64,000 bases of DNA from Psychroserpens sp. SPM9 (GTDB lineage: Bacteria; Bacteroidota; Bacteroidia; Flavobacteriales; Flavobacteriaceae): positions 837,899-901,898 of the forward strand of contig NZ_JANZNR010000001.1 of the NCBI RefSeq assembly GCF_025153525.1, in the 5' to 3' direction. The translations under genes were made by a program, and so were the position numbers. The notes beneath the pieces are model-generated. The model was not told where the DNA came from. It made no database searches and worked only from the letters and a program-made list of their open reading frames with translations. Numbering within the stretch: position 1 is the first letter of the stretch; the number at the start of each line of letters is the position of its first letter. Shown here piece after piece: positions 25,927 to 35,600 of this stretch.

Positions 25927-25996
25927 CTAAGATACTTACTAAGGTGCTATCTCTATTGTGCAATATGCTTTAAAAAACTAAGCGTTTTGCTTTAAA
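25927..25996 (-). promoter_or_regulatory. shared regulon motif, lipoprotein-gspF operon promoter
   Basis: On the minus strand TTTAAAGCA half-sites start at 25996 and 25974, 22 bp apart. Thirty nt after the second AAAGCA stands GTATCTTAG (25935-25927), the likely -7 region. The start codon is 22 nt on. The half-sites are the same as those before the beta-helix gene. Confidence 0.72.
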
Positions 25997-26020
25997 TCAA
26001 TAATAAGATATTTTGATAGT

Positions 26021-26056
26021 AAAGAAAAGGATGGACTTTAGTCCATCTTTTTCTTT
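26021..26056 (-). terminator. terminator after the beta-helix gene
   Basis: GATGGACT (26030-26037) pairs with AGTCCATC (26040-26047) around a TT loop, extended by A-rich and T-rich flanks that also pair. It lies 17 nt past the stop of the minus-strand gene ending at 26073 and separates it from the next operon. Confidence 0.7.
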
Positions 26057-26072
26057 ATATGTAAGTAGAATA

Positions 26073-28220
26073 TTAATAGTATTCAATAACACACATAAAC
26101 TCATTTGCAACTTGGTCTGCTTGATTAGTAATATCTTTTAAAACTAACTTTCCCTCTGGAAGGTTTTTGATGTTTACATAAACATCTTGTGAAAAACGAA
26201 ATCCATCTTTCATCATTGCAAGTGGCGATTTAAGTTCAAAACTCGAATTAAAGTCATCCGTGATTATAACATTATTAATATCTGTTAAAGCAAATTGTAC
26301 TGTTCGTATTGATGTCAATCTATTTTTTGGTAAATACCAACTTACTTTAGTTATGATAGACTCTGCCTCTTCTGGAAAGTTTAAAGTAAATGATTGTCCT
26401 GCAAGTGGGTTTTCTCCTCTTGCTGGATGAGCTATCTTTATATACTTCTTTTTGAGACCACTATTACTATAGGATGGATAAAAGTTAACTGATGAAGCTT
26501 CTAGGGTATAAAAATTAACACCTGAAACGCCATAATTATTCTCAAAAATAGCATCTCTAATTTCTATATTTGCAATACCACTAATATTGTTATTGAACCC
26601 ATGATTTACTCTAACAAAATCATCTAAAGAGTTTCTATGTGGGAACGAACAATTTTCATAAAGAATTTTTCCAGTACCTCTCCATGAGTTATTTTGATAA
26701 TTAAAGTCATGATAACCCATCATCACTGAATTTTTGAAATTCACATTTAAAGAATTCCCAACAGTTCCTGTGCCTTGAAGATTGAACTCAAAATGCTTTA
26801 AAGTATTTATATCAATAAAATTAGGATCCTGTTGCTCAAGTCCAAATTTAAAAACTTGAGAACCAAAATCTGCATTTATCTCAATATTGCCTTGGTTCCA
26901 ATTACTTTTAAGAACCCTTGCATGCTCATTTTTTAGTTCAAATCTTCCATTAATAATCCTGAAATCATTCACACCTCTACTCGCGTTATTATCTCTCAAT
27001 TCGAAAATATAAGTGTCACTTTCTGGTTCAAAGCCAGACCAATCACAATTCACAAATTTAAAATGCCCTCCATTATCCGAAATAATGGTACTACCAATTT
27101 TTGACCAGAACTTTGTCTCATTGAACCAATAATTTAAAAACTGACCAGAATCTTTCACATCCATAATTACTTGGATTTCTCCATTGAAAGAGCACTTTTC
27201 AAAACTCCATTCAGAATTTGTATTAGGGCTTGTTCCTCCCCTTATCGTAAACACTCTGTTATATCTTCCTAGAAATGTACAACGCTCAAATAGATAATCC
27301 TGAGCACCTCCATTGGATTCAGAATAGAAAGCATTCGTAGTTGATGAATTACCAATAAAAGTTATATCCTGAAATGTAATAAACAAACCTCTATCTAAAT
27401 TTCTGAACGCATAAGTATTTCCAGTATTTGTAAGTGATAGTATTGCATTACCATCTGAAAAGTAATTAATTCCTGCCAATCTTACATTATAATTACTATC
27501 TATATCATCTGTAAACAAGGCATCTGCACCTATAATATATTCTCCTGAGGGTATAAAAATTCCTGAATAAGACTGTCTATTACTAACAAGAGCGTCAAAA
27601 TCGTGAAATCTAAACTTCCTTTTAAAAGCACTTAACGTATTTTGAAATGCAATTGTATTGTTGGATATAAGAGTTAAATCTGTCGTATCTCCTCCATCTC
27701 CCTTAGCTCCAAACCATTTTACATTTAGTGCACTATCAACTAAGCTACGCTTCCATCCGTCGAAAACCAATCCTCCATCATTCTCATTAGCCAACGTATT
27801 ATCATACACAAAAACGCCTCCACCTCCATCATGCTTTTCGTGATAACCTAAAACAATGGCCGTATTAATGTCGGTACCACAGTTGTTATGAATGTCATCT
27901 AGCTCTGAAACGGTATCAATAGTAATTATTTTTGTTGCACAGATTAATAAACTTTTTAGAACATCGTTATTAGCTTTCACTGGTACCCAATCCTTTCCTG
28001 TAAAGTAATATAAACCAGATATACCATCAGTTTGATAAACAAATATTCCCTCTTTAAGATTATCCATTTTTAAACGCTCTTTTTCAGTAACTTGAGCTAA
28101 TGGATTTTTAATACTCTCCAAGTTCATTTCCAAAATTGAACCTAATTCTTTCTCCTGCGAGCTAATACTACCAGATATCAGTAAAGCACAGATAATAACT
28201 AATAATCTAAATTTTTTCAT
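26073..28220 (-). CDS. secreted pectate-lyase-like beta-helix protein
   Basis: 715 aa with a Sec signal peptide (1-21). Residues 165-190 read VKWFGAKGDGGDTTD, the entry motif of the pectate-lyase superfamily domain (PF12708 type) found in glycan-cleaving and phage tail-spike beta-helices. Right-handed helix repeats follow to about 560 and a beta-sandwich end domain after that. An N-terminal segment (GLYYFTGKDWVPVKAN) resembles flavobacterial head-repeat modules. There is no T9SS sorting domain. It shares the AAAGCA promoter motif with the secretion operons, which makes it a prime cargo or adhesin candidate. Substrate unknown. Confidence 0.72.
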   Translation of the reverse strand: MKKFRLLVIICALLISGSISSQEKELGSILEMNLESIKNPLAQVTEKERLKMDNLKEGIFVYQTDGISGLYYFTGKDWVPVKANNDVLKSLLICATKIITIDTVSELDDIHNNCGTDINTAIVLGYHEKHDGGGGVFVYDNTLANENDGGLVFDGWKRSLVDSALNVKWFGAKGDGGDTTDLTLISNNTIAFQNTLSAFKRKFRFHDFDALVSNRQSYSGIFIPSGEYIIGADALFTDDIDSNYNVRLAGINYFSDGNAILSLTNTGNTYAFRNLDRGLFITFQDITFIGNSSTTNAFYSESNGGAQDYLFERCTFLGRYNRVFTIRGGTSPNTNSEWSFEKCSFNGEIQVIMDVKDSGQFLNYWFNETKFWSKIGSTIISDNGGHFKFVNCDWSGFEPESDTYIFELRDNNASRGVNDFRIINGRFELKNEHARVLKSNWNQGNIEINADFGSQVFKFGLEQQDPNFIDINTLKHFEFNLQGTGTVGNSLNVNFKNSVMMGYHDFNYQNNSWRGTGKILYENCSFPHRNSLDDFVRVNHGFNNNISGIANIEIRDAIFENNYGVSGVNFYTLEASSVNFYPSYSNSGLKKKYIKIAHPARGENPLAGQSFTLNFPEEAESIITKVSWYLPKNRLTSIRTVQFALTDINNVIITDDFNSSFELKSPLAMMKDGFRFSQDVYVNIKNLPEGKLVLKDITNQADQVANEFMCVIEYY

Positions 28221-28283
28221 AATATTTTTTTAATGTTAATATTCCAAATAAATACTATTACACCAATGATGTTGAACTCAATT

Positions 28284-28352
28284 GGAAGTTACTAATCACT
28301 AAAAAGGTTTTATTAAAGAATCTGCTTTAAAAAAATAAGATTTTGCTTTAAA
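28284..28352 (-). promoter_or_regulatory. shared regulon motif, beta-helix gene promoter
   Basis: On the minus strand TTTAAAGCA half-sites start at 28352 and 28331, 21 bp apart. The stretch between them is nearly the same as in the 25904 promoter. Thirty nt after the second AAAGCA stands GTAACTTCC (28292-28284), a weaker match at the -7 position. The start codon is 63 nt on. Confidence 0.65.
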
Positions 28353-28482
28353 AATTGAGGCTTAAGATTAAGAGTATAAAAGTATTTAATATAAAAAAAC
28401 TTATTTCAATAAATTTTTACCACACAACTCTTTGAAAATCAGAATTAAGCGGTTCGATAGTAGACTATGAAGGGGAGCAAAC

Positions 28483-28510
28483 AAAAGTTCAACAGTAATG
28501 TTGGACTTTT
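28483..28510. repeat. first copy of hairpin repeat
   Basis: AAAAGTTCAACA (28483-28494) pairs with TGTTGGACTTTT (28499-28510) with one mismatch. The surrounding AGCAAAC...GTGGAT sequence recurs about 100 bp further on. A small inverted repeat (CCCGA...TCGGG, within 28540-28563) lies between the copies. Confidence 0.6.
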
Positions 28511-28584
28511 TTTGTGGATTAAATTGGGCGAAAAGTTTATCCCGAAAACGAAGTGATTCGGGGAGCCCAAGAGGAGGAGCAAAC

Positions 28585-28612
28585 AAAAGTTCAACAGTGA
28601 TGTTGAACTTTT
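28585..28612 (-). terminator. terminator after the radical SAM gene (second hairpin copy)
   Basis: AAAAGTTCAACA (28585-28596) pairs perfectly with TGTTGAACTTTT (28601-28612) around GTGA, with A and T runs on the two sides. It can stop transcription from either direction and lies 17 nt past the stop of the minus-strand gene ending at 28630. Confidence 0.7.
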
Positions 28613-28629
28613 TTTGTGGATAAACTTTA

Positions 28630-29703
28630 CTAAAATAAACGCATTTGTCCGCTCTTAAATGGCTCGTGAAGTTCTGTGTTTAATATAGGCATAGATTTCC
28701 CTTTAAAATATTTAAGTCGCGCTAATGCAACAAGGTCATTAATTTGTTTGGCAATATGCCCTTCTCCGCGCATGCGTTGTCCAAATCGTGAATCATTGAG
28801 TGTGCCGCCATGACAATTTTCTATTTGATGCAACACTTTTTCGGCTCTGTCTGGCATCGCTTTGTGAATCCAATCAGTGAAAATTTCCCCTATTGCGCCA
28901 TTTAATCGAACAATGGTATGTGCAATGCTTAGTGCTCCAGCTTCTGAAACCGCTTTTGCAAGTGGCAAGATTTCATGGCTATTAATTGACGGAATTATAG
29001 GTGCCAGCATCACATTAACAGGAATCCCATTATCACTTAAAACTTTTACGGTTTCTAAACGTTTTTTTATCGTCGCCGTTCTGGGTTCTAGAATACGTCT
29101 TGTGGCTTCAGATAAGGATGTTATGGATACATTGACACTAACTAAATTATCTTGAGCCAAGGCTTTCAAAATGTCTAAATCTCTTAAAATTAAGGCGTTT
29201 TTTGTGATGATACCAACCGGATGTTTATAATCAGAAAACACCTTTAAACACTGTCTTGTAATTTTAAATTGCTGCTCTGCTGGCTGGTAACAATCTGTAT
29301 TTCCCGACATGATAATCGGGTAAGCTTTCCAGCTTTTGCGTTTGATAAATGTTTCCAGTAATGCTGGAGCATCTTTTTTAACAAGAATCCGTCGCTCAAA
29401 ATCTAATCCTGCACTAAATCCCCAATATTCATGACTGTTTCTGGCATAACAATAAATACAACCATGTTCACAACCTTGATACATATTCATAGAGTAAGCC
29501 ATCCCAACATCTGGGCTTTTCACTTGATTGACTATCGTTTTAGGAAATACTGAAAGATACTGAGTTTTATTTGGGTCGGCATCCTCGCCTTCTTTAGCAC
29601 AATACTCTAAAAAATCAGCACGTTGTTCGTGACTCAACTCAAAAAAGCGGTTATGAACATTGGCTTGAGCACCACGACCTTTAAGAATTGATTTCTTTAA
29701 CAT
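28630..29703 (-). CDS. PA0069-family radical SAM protein (spore photoproduct lyase-like)
   Basis: 357 aa, soluble. The radical SAM cluster motif is CEHGCIYCYARNSHEYWG (CxxxCxxC, near residue 80). SGNTDCYQPAEQ and the ends GQRMRGEGHIA and HEPFKSGQMRLF are typical of the PA0069 family. The family resembles spore photoproduct lyase, but its substrate is not established. It is probably transcribed alone, with a strong hairpin terminator after it. Confidence 0.88.
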   Translation of the reverse strand: MLKKSILKGRGAQANVHNRFFELSHEQRADFLEYCAKEGEDADPNKTQYLSVFPKTIVNQVKSPDVGMAYSMNMYQGCEHGCIYCYARNSHEYWGFSAGLDFERRILVKKDAPALLETFIKRKSWKAYPIIMSGNTDCYQPAEQQFKITRQCLKVFSDYKHPVGIITKNALILRDLDILKALAQDNLVSVNVSITSLSEATRRILEPRTATIKKRLETVKVLSDNGIPVNVMLAPIIPSINSHEILPLAKAVSEAGALSIAHTIVRLNGAIGEIFTDWIHKAMPDRAEKVLHQIENCHGGTLNDSRFGQRMRGEGHIAKQINDLVALARLKYFKGKSMPILNTELHEPFKSGQMRLF

Positions 29704-29784
29704 ATTGCTTATTTTTTTGTAAAATTACAAAATAATACAATGCAAAATGTATGGGTTTCAATTCTTTTTAAAAAATCCTGAGTT

Positions 29785-30567
29785 TTATTTTCCTGGGAAA
29801 TTCGCTTTGCGTTTTTCTAAAAATGCAGTAGTGCCTTCTTTAAAATCTTCGGTTCCAAAACATTTACCAAATTGCTTGACTTCAGTTTTATAACCATTAA
29901 CACCATCTTTATAATTCGCATTGATTGATTTTATAGCTGATTTTATGGCAACAGTAGAATTACGCATAATTTTACCTGCAATTTTTTCGGCTAAAGCCAG
30001 AAGCTCACCTTCTGCGGTCACGTGATTTACCAATCCGTACTCCAGAGCCTGATTAGCATCAATCATTCCGGCTGTCATGACCATTTCCATAGCACGACCT
30101 TTTCCAACTAATTGCGGTAAACGCTGCGTACCACCATATCCTGGAATCACACCTAATGACACTTCGGGAAGTCCCATTTTTGCATTGATACTGGCAATTC
30201 TAAAATGGCAAGACATGGCTAGTTCTAAACCACCACCAAGCGCAAAACCGTTGACAGCTGCGATAACTGGTGTTGATAAATTTTCGATATAATCAAATAA
30301 TAATTCTTGTCCTTTGGCTGCTAATTTTTGTCCGTTTTCAACATCAAAATCAGCAAATTCACTAATATCGGCTCCTGCAACAAAAGCTTTTTCTCCACTT
30401 CCGGTGATGATAATCACTTTAGTCTCTTTATGCTTATTTGCCGCTTTAAGTGCCTCATGCAATTCTTGTATAGTGGCTCTATTTAAAGCGTTGAGTTTTG
30501 TTGGTCTATTAACTGTTATTGTAGTAATACCGTTATTTGTACGGCTTAAAATGTTTTGGTAACTCAT
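29785..30567 (-). CDS. enoyl-CoA hydratase/isomerase (crotonase family)
   Basis: 260 aa, the usual length. The oxyanion-hole stretches are AGADISEF (near 68) and NGFALGGGLELAMSCHFRIA (near 105). The catalytic Glu stretch is GLPEVSLGVIPGYGGTQRLP (near 135), and both acidic residues of hydratases are kept. It probably hydrates short-chain enoyl-CoA such as crotonyl-CoA in fatty-acid or amino-acid breakdown. It lies 11 nt after the histidine kinase gene and is likely co-transcribed. Confidence 0.9.
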   Translation of the reverse strand: MSYQNILSRTNNGITTITVNRPTKLNALNRATIQELHEALKAANKHKETKVIIITGSGEKAFVAGADISEFADFDVENGQKLAAKGQELLFDYIENLSTPVIAAVNGFALGGGLELAMSCHFRIASINAKMGLPEVSLGVIPGYGGTQRLPQLVGKGRAMEMVMTAGMIDANQALEYGLVNHVTAEGELLALAEKIAGKIMRNSTVAIKSAIKSINANYKDGVNGYKTEVKQFGKCFGTEDFKEGTTAFLEKRKANFPGK

Positions 30568-30578
30568 AATGTATTGTA

Positions 30579-32033
30579 TTATTTCTTCGGAAATGTAACC
30601 TTAAAAATGGTGCCTTCACCAGGTTGAGATGTAAAGGTAATATTTCCTTGGTATGTTTCTACTATATTTTTAACCATTGCCAAACCTAATCCCATACCAC
30701 TGCTTTTGGTGGTGAATTTAGGTTCAAAAATTTTGCTTTTATTTTCTTCAGAAATCCCAACGCCATTATCTTCTACAGTGATATTTACCAAATCATTTTC
30801 TGAAGTTACTCTAACTTCAATTCGAGGGTTTTCTTTAGCTTCTGGAATTGCCTGAATTCCGTTTTTAACCAAATTTGTCACAACACGAATTAATTGGGTT
30901 CGATCAAAATTTGCCATAATTTCATCTGCTTCCGAAGAAAAAACTATATAATCTTCACTAAAAATATCTAAGCCCAGTTTTACAATATGAGCAACATTAA
31001 GTGTTTCATTTTGCTGGGCTGGCATTTTTGCGAAATTTGAAAATGCTGAAGCTATAGAACTCATCGTATCAATTTGCTGAATGAGTGTCTTGCTATATTC
31101 ATCTACTTTTTGATGAATCTTCGGATCTTCAGGATCAAACTTACGCTGAAAACTTTGCACACTTAAACGCATTGGTGTGAGCGGGTTTTTAATTTCGTGA
31201 GCAACCTGTTTCGCCATTTCTCTCCAGGCCTGTTCGCGCTCGCTTCTAGCTAATTTAACAGCGCTTTCTTCAAGTTCATCAATCATACTATTGTACGAAT
31301 TGACTAAGGTAGAAATTTCTTCACTCGACGTTGATATATCTATTCTCTTATTGCGTTTCTCAAGACGTGTTTCATTGATTTTATCGGAAATCGTTTTTAG
31401 GGTTCGCGTGATGTATTTTGACAATAAAAATGCTAAAATTATAGCAATCAACATCATGAATAAATAGGCATAACCCAAGCGCTCTAAAAACTCATTGAGT
31501 TCTTTGTTTAAAAAATCATCATTTTCTAAATACGGGAGATTTAGTATTGCTAAAGGCTTCGATTTACTATCATAAATATAGGTGTAAGACGATTGAAAGG
31601 TCTCTCCGTTTTTTTCGTTTTTTACAACAAACCGATGATCTGCACCATTTGAAATTGAATTTAAAATATCAACGTCAATACAGTCTACAACAGTATCTTT
31701 AGTAATACTTGCCTTTGACGACTTTAAAAGTGTGCCATCTAAATCGTACAAGATGACCCTTAACCCATGAATAACATCAATACGATAAATTTCATCTTTA
31801 AAAATTAATGGGATTTTTTCGGTTTCAACAGGATAGGTCGTCTCTCTAATCACATAATTAATATCACTAATTATGGCACGCTCCTTTCGTTCTAACCGCT
31901 CTTTGTGATAATCTATCGCTTCTTCGTTGTATTGGTAGATTGTAACACCTGCAATAAGTATTGAGGCAATCAATACCAATAAAATCATAGCAAAAAAAAT
32001 GCGAACTCGTAAAGACAATTTATTTAATCTCAT
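30579..32033 (-). CDS. membrane-bound sensor histidine kinase
   Basis: 484 aa. Two membrane helices (about 10-30 and 188-210) flank a periplasmic sensor of some 155 residues with no family I recognise. Then come a HAMP-like linker, a HisKA domain with the phospho-acceptor His in KQVAHEIKNPLTPMR (near 280), and a HATPase domain with N, G1 (DNGVGIS) and G2 (GMGLGLAMVKN) boxes. The NtrY-like EIKNPLTPMRLS motif is typical. No receiver-domain gene is adjacent. It could serve the orphan regulator at 15077, but nothing in the sequence shows this. Confidence 0.9.
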   Translation of the reverse strand: MRLNKLSLRVRIFFAMILLVLIASILIAGVTIYQYNEEAIDYHKERLERKERAIISDINYVIRETTYPVETEKIPLIFKDEIYRIDVIHGLRVILYDLDGTLLKSSKASITKDTVVDCIDVDILNSISNGADHRFVVKNEKNGETFQSSYTYIYDSKSKPLAILNLPYLENDDFLNKELNEFLERLGYAYLFMMLIAIILAFLLSKYITRTLKTISDKINETRLEKRNKRIDISTSSEEISTLVNSYNSMIDELEESAVKLARSEREQAWREMAKQVAHEIKNPLTPMRLSVQSFQRKFDPEDPKIHQKVDEYSKTLIQQIDTMSSIASAFSNFAKMPAQQNETLNVAHIVKLGLDIFSEDYIVFSSEADEIMANFDRTQLIRVVTNLVKNGIQAIPEAKENPRIEVRVTSENDLVNITVEDNGVGISEENKSKIFEPKFTTKSSGMGLGLAMVKNIVETYQGNITFTSQPGEGTIFKVTFPKK

Positions 32034-32144
32034 ATCAAAATCTGTAGTGCACTAAATGTAACAATAATTAAACCAAAAGTACTTGGCACTAATTCTAAAT
32101 TTAAAATACTATCATTCTATATGATTTAAGAGATTGAAGCATAT

Positions 32145-32693
32145 TTAAGCATCAGGGTTTTTACTTCTGATGTTTTTATAAATTTTAAAGCCTAACATTA
32201 ATAGTAGACCTAAGACTAAAATTCCGATGACACCAAACACCCAATTAATAGCACTTTTGAGTAGGACTAAGAAAATGACTGCAAACAATATAAAGGTGGC
32301 ACCTTCATTCCACAGACGCATGAAATTTGAAGTTTTCCTCACATCATCCTGTTGTAATTGCTTGTAAAACTGATGTGTTTTTAAATGGTAAATAATCAGG
32401 AGCACAACGAAGGTTAATTTCACATGCATCCAGGGCATCTTTAACAACACAGGATTTAGAATTAATAGCCAAACTGCAAAAAAAGTAGCTAATATTGCCG
32501 AAGGCCAAGTGATGATATTCCATAAACGTTTCGCCATTAATTTGAGTTGCTTTCCTAGAATTTCTTTTTCGGGAGATGGTTTATGAAACGCTTCAATTTG
32601 ATACACAAATAGCCTAGGAATATAAAATAAACCCGCAAACCATGTGATGATAAAAATAAGATGTAGTGCTTTTATATAATTGTAATATTCCAT
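32145..32693 (-). CDS. hemJ: HemJ-like protoporphyrinogen IX oxidase
   Basis: 182 aa with four to five membrane helices. The start YIKALHLIFIITWFAGLFYI and LFVYQIEAF, and the later WMHVKLTFVVLL, match the conserved His and helix pattern of HemJ (CopD-like family). HemJ oxidises protoporphyrinogen IX to protoporphyrin IX where HemG and HemY are absent. The rest of the haem pathway is in this window, hemH is 4.5 kb away, and no other oxidase for this step is seen. A trailing hydrophobic segment makes it slightly longer than usual. It overlaps the upstream gene by 1 nt. Confidence 0.78.
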   Translation of the reverse strand: MEYYNYIKALHLIFIITWFAGLFYIPRLFVYQIEAFHKPSPEKEILGKQLKLMAKRLWNIITWPSAILATFFAVWLLILNPVLLKMPWMHVKLTFVVLLIIYHLKTHQFYKQLQQDDVRKTSNFMRLWNEGATFILFAVIFLVLLKSAINWVFGVIGILVLGLLLMLGFKIYKNIRSKNPDA

Positions 32694-35600
32694 TAATCTT
32701 CTACAAATAAATAGTTTAAGTTTTTAGCATTAAAATCTGTATTAAACTGACTAATTCGGTCTGTAATCATGCTATTAAATACATCTAACTGTTCATTAAT
32801 TTTAGCCGTCAATTCATCTTTAACAGCGATATCCTGTTCTGTTGGCGGAAAATCTCCCATACTAACTAATGAATTTAAATGTCCTAACTTATTGGTTAAT
32901 CTAATTGGGAAATTCAATGGGTCTTGACCACTTCTATTTTTAGTTTGATACAAAGCTTCTTCTATTTTAGTAAAGTCCTCTTTGAGGTTTTTTGCATCTT
33001 CTAACAACTGTTTTAAATTGTCATTGCCTTTATATTGGGTTTCAAAAGCCGTGAGTTGTTTTTTGATCGCTCTAATTTTCTTTATGGATTTGTGAGCCTT
33101 ATCCATAGTTGTATTCACATCTTTAATAAAATCAAACTGCTTTTGCATATCGGCTTGTGTACTTTCTGCTCTTGGGTCGGCTATGATATTAAATGATTGT
33201 GATGTTGCTTCCCCATTCACATTTAAATCTACCTTATAAGTTCCCGGAATAGCCTTAGGACCACTCAAACTTGCCCACCAGAGAATCATGCCGTCGAGTT
33301 TTTCGGCACCATCATAAGTCATATTCCAAACAAACTGATTCATACCTTTCTTCACCTCTAACTTATCTTTCTTTTTATTTTTTGATGAATAGGTCTTAAT
33401 CGTATCACCTTTCGTATCAAAATAAGTTAGTGATACCTCATCGGTTTCAGCATCATAGCTTTTTAAATTAAAATAGGTCATCACACCGTTAGGATGATTG
33501 GTTCCTGCGGTTTTACTACCTTTTCTATAACCGCCATCCATGCGATAGGTGTCTTTAGGTTTAAAAAGTTGAGACACTTCAGAATTAGAACCGTATAACT
33601 GATGTAAAACGGTTAAATCATCTATAATCCAAAGGCTTCGCCCTTGAGTCGCTACGATTAAATTATTGTCTTTTAGAGCTAAATCTGTAATAGGAACAAT
33701 AGGAAGATTTAACTGAAACGGCTTCCAGTTTTTACCATCATTAAATGAGATATACATTCCTGTTTCGGTTCCTGCGTATAATAAACCTTTCTTTTTGGGG
33801 TCTTCGCGAAGTACTCTGGTAAAATGCTCGGGATTGATGCCGTCGGTAATTTTCTTCCAGGTTTTACCATAATCGGTTGTTTTATATAAATAAGGCGCAA
33901 AATCTCCAGTTTTATATTTAGTCCCAGCCACATAGCAGGTTCCTGCATCAAAAGCACTTGGTTCGATACTATTAATCATCATCCATTCTGGCATTCCTTT
34001 AGGTGTTACATTCTCCCAGTTTTTTCCGCCATCTCTGGTAACATGAACTAATCCGTCGTCACTTCCAACCCAAAGTAATCCTTCAGTAATTGGAGATTCC
34101 TGAGCTGCAAAAATGGTACAGTAATACTCCACAGATGTATTATCCTGAGTAATTGGTCCTCCTGATGATTTTAATTTTTCAGGAGCGTTTCTGGTTAAAT
34201 CCGGACTCACAATCTCCCAGGATTGCCCTTCATTTTCGGTCACATGCACATGCTGTGAAAAGGTATACAAACGGTCTGGATTGTGTTTTGAAAAGATAAT
34301 AGGAAAATTCCATTGAAAACGATATTTCATGCCTTCAGCACCATGACCCATTGGGTTATCTGGCCAAACATTGATTGCTCTAACCGTTCCGCGTTTATGA
34401 TTCACTCGTGTTAAAAATCCGTCATAACTTCCGCCATACACAATATCATTATCTTCGGGATCTACAGCAATATGAGCCGATTCTCCACCAGCAGTGCTTT
34501 CCCAATCGTCTTCGGTAATTGAACGTCCATCCGTTCTATGCGGAATCCTAACTGTTGAATTATCCTGCTGTGCCGCATAAATACGATAAGGAAAATGGTT
34601 ATCTGTAGTCACACGATAAAACTGAGATGTAGGCTGATTGTGGTAAGTACTCCAGGTTTCACCACCATCATAAGTCACTTGGGCGCCACCATCGTCTCCA
34701 ATAATCATTCGGTTGGGATCTTCTGGTGCAATCCATAAATCATGATGATCGCCATGAGGCGCATTGTAAGTTTCAAATGACTTTCCGCCATCGGTACTTT
34801 TATGATAACGTACATTTAAAACATACACCACATCAACATCTTTAGTATCGGCATAAACCCGTGTATAATACCAGGCACGCTGACGTAATTTTCGTTCACT
34901 ATTAACCTGATTCCAAGTTTCGCCACCATCATCACTTCGGTATAAACCCCCTTTGTCTTTGTGTTCAACGATTGCCCAAACGCGTTGGTTATTCACTGGA
35001 GAAACCGTTACACCAATAATTCCGAGTGTTCCTTCGGGAAAGCCTTTTTTGGTTGAAATTTCGGTCCAGGTTTCACCTTTATCTGTACTTTTCCACAGTG
35101 CAGAACCTTCACCTCCTGAGCTTAAACTATAGGGTGTACGTTGCACACGCCAGGTTGAAGCATATAAAATTCTTGGGTTTGTTGGGTCAATCAATAAATC
35201 GACAACACCAGCCTGTTCATTAGCAAAAAGCGTTTTCTTCCATGTTTTTCCGCCATCAATACTTTTGTACACACCTCTGTCTGCAGTAGGCTTATAAATA
35301 TTTCCCAAAACAGCAGCATAAACGATATTGTGGTTTGTTGGATCGACCGCAATTCTTGGTACATGACGTGAATTTTTCAATCCTGAAGACGTCCATGTTT
35401 TTCCGGCATCGACACTTTTCCAAATGCCATAACCCGAAGACACATTACCACGAACTGTTTTTTCTCCGCCGCCAACATACATCACATTAGGATCGCTTTT
35501 TGAAACTGTAATGGCACCAATACTTCCGCCGAAAAATCCATCAGAAATATTATCCCAGCTGCGTCCGCCATCTTGTGTTTTCCAGATACCACCACCTGTA

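Larger units (their letters stand above)
28221..28629. other. intergenic region with regulon motif and twin hairpin repeats
   Basis: This stretch holds the promoter of the beta-helix gene (28284-28352) and, further right, two copies of a repeat with terminator-like hairpins. No gene is evident. The 61-codon open frame at 28401-28586 spans the repeat and is not credible. Confidence 0.7.

Noticed and set aside
28401..28586. 61-aa minus-strand open frame
   Set aside because: It covers the twin hairpin repeats, and its translation is a by-product of the repeat sequence.
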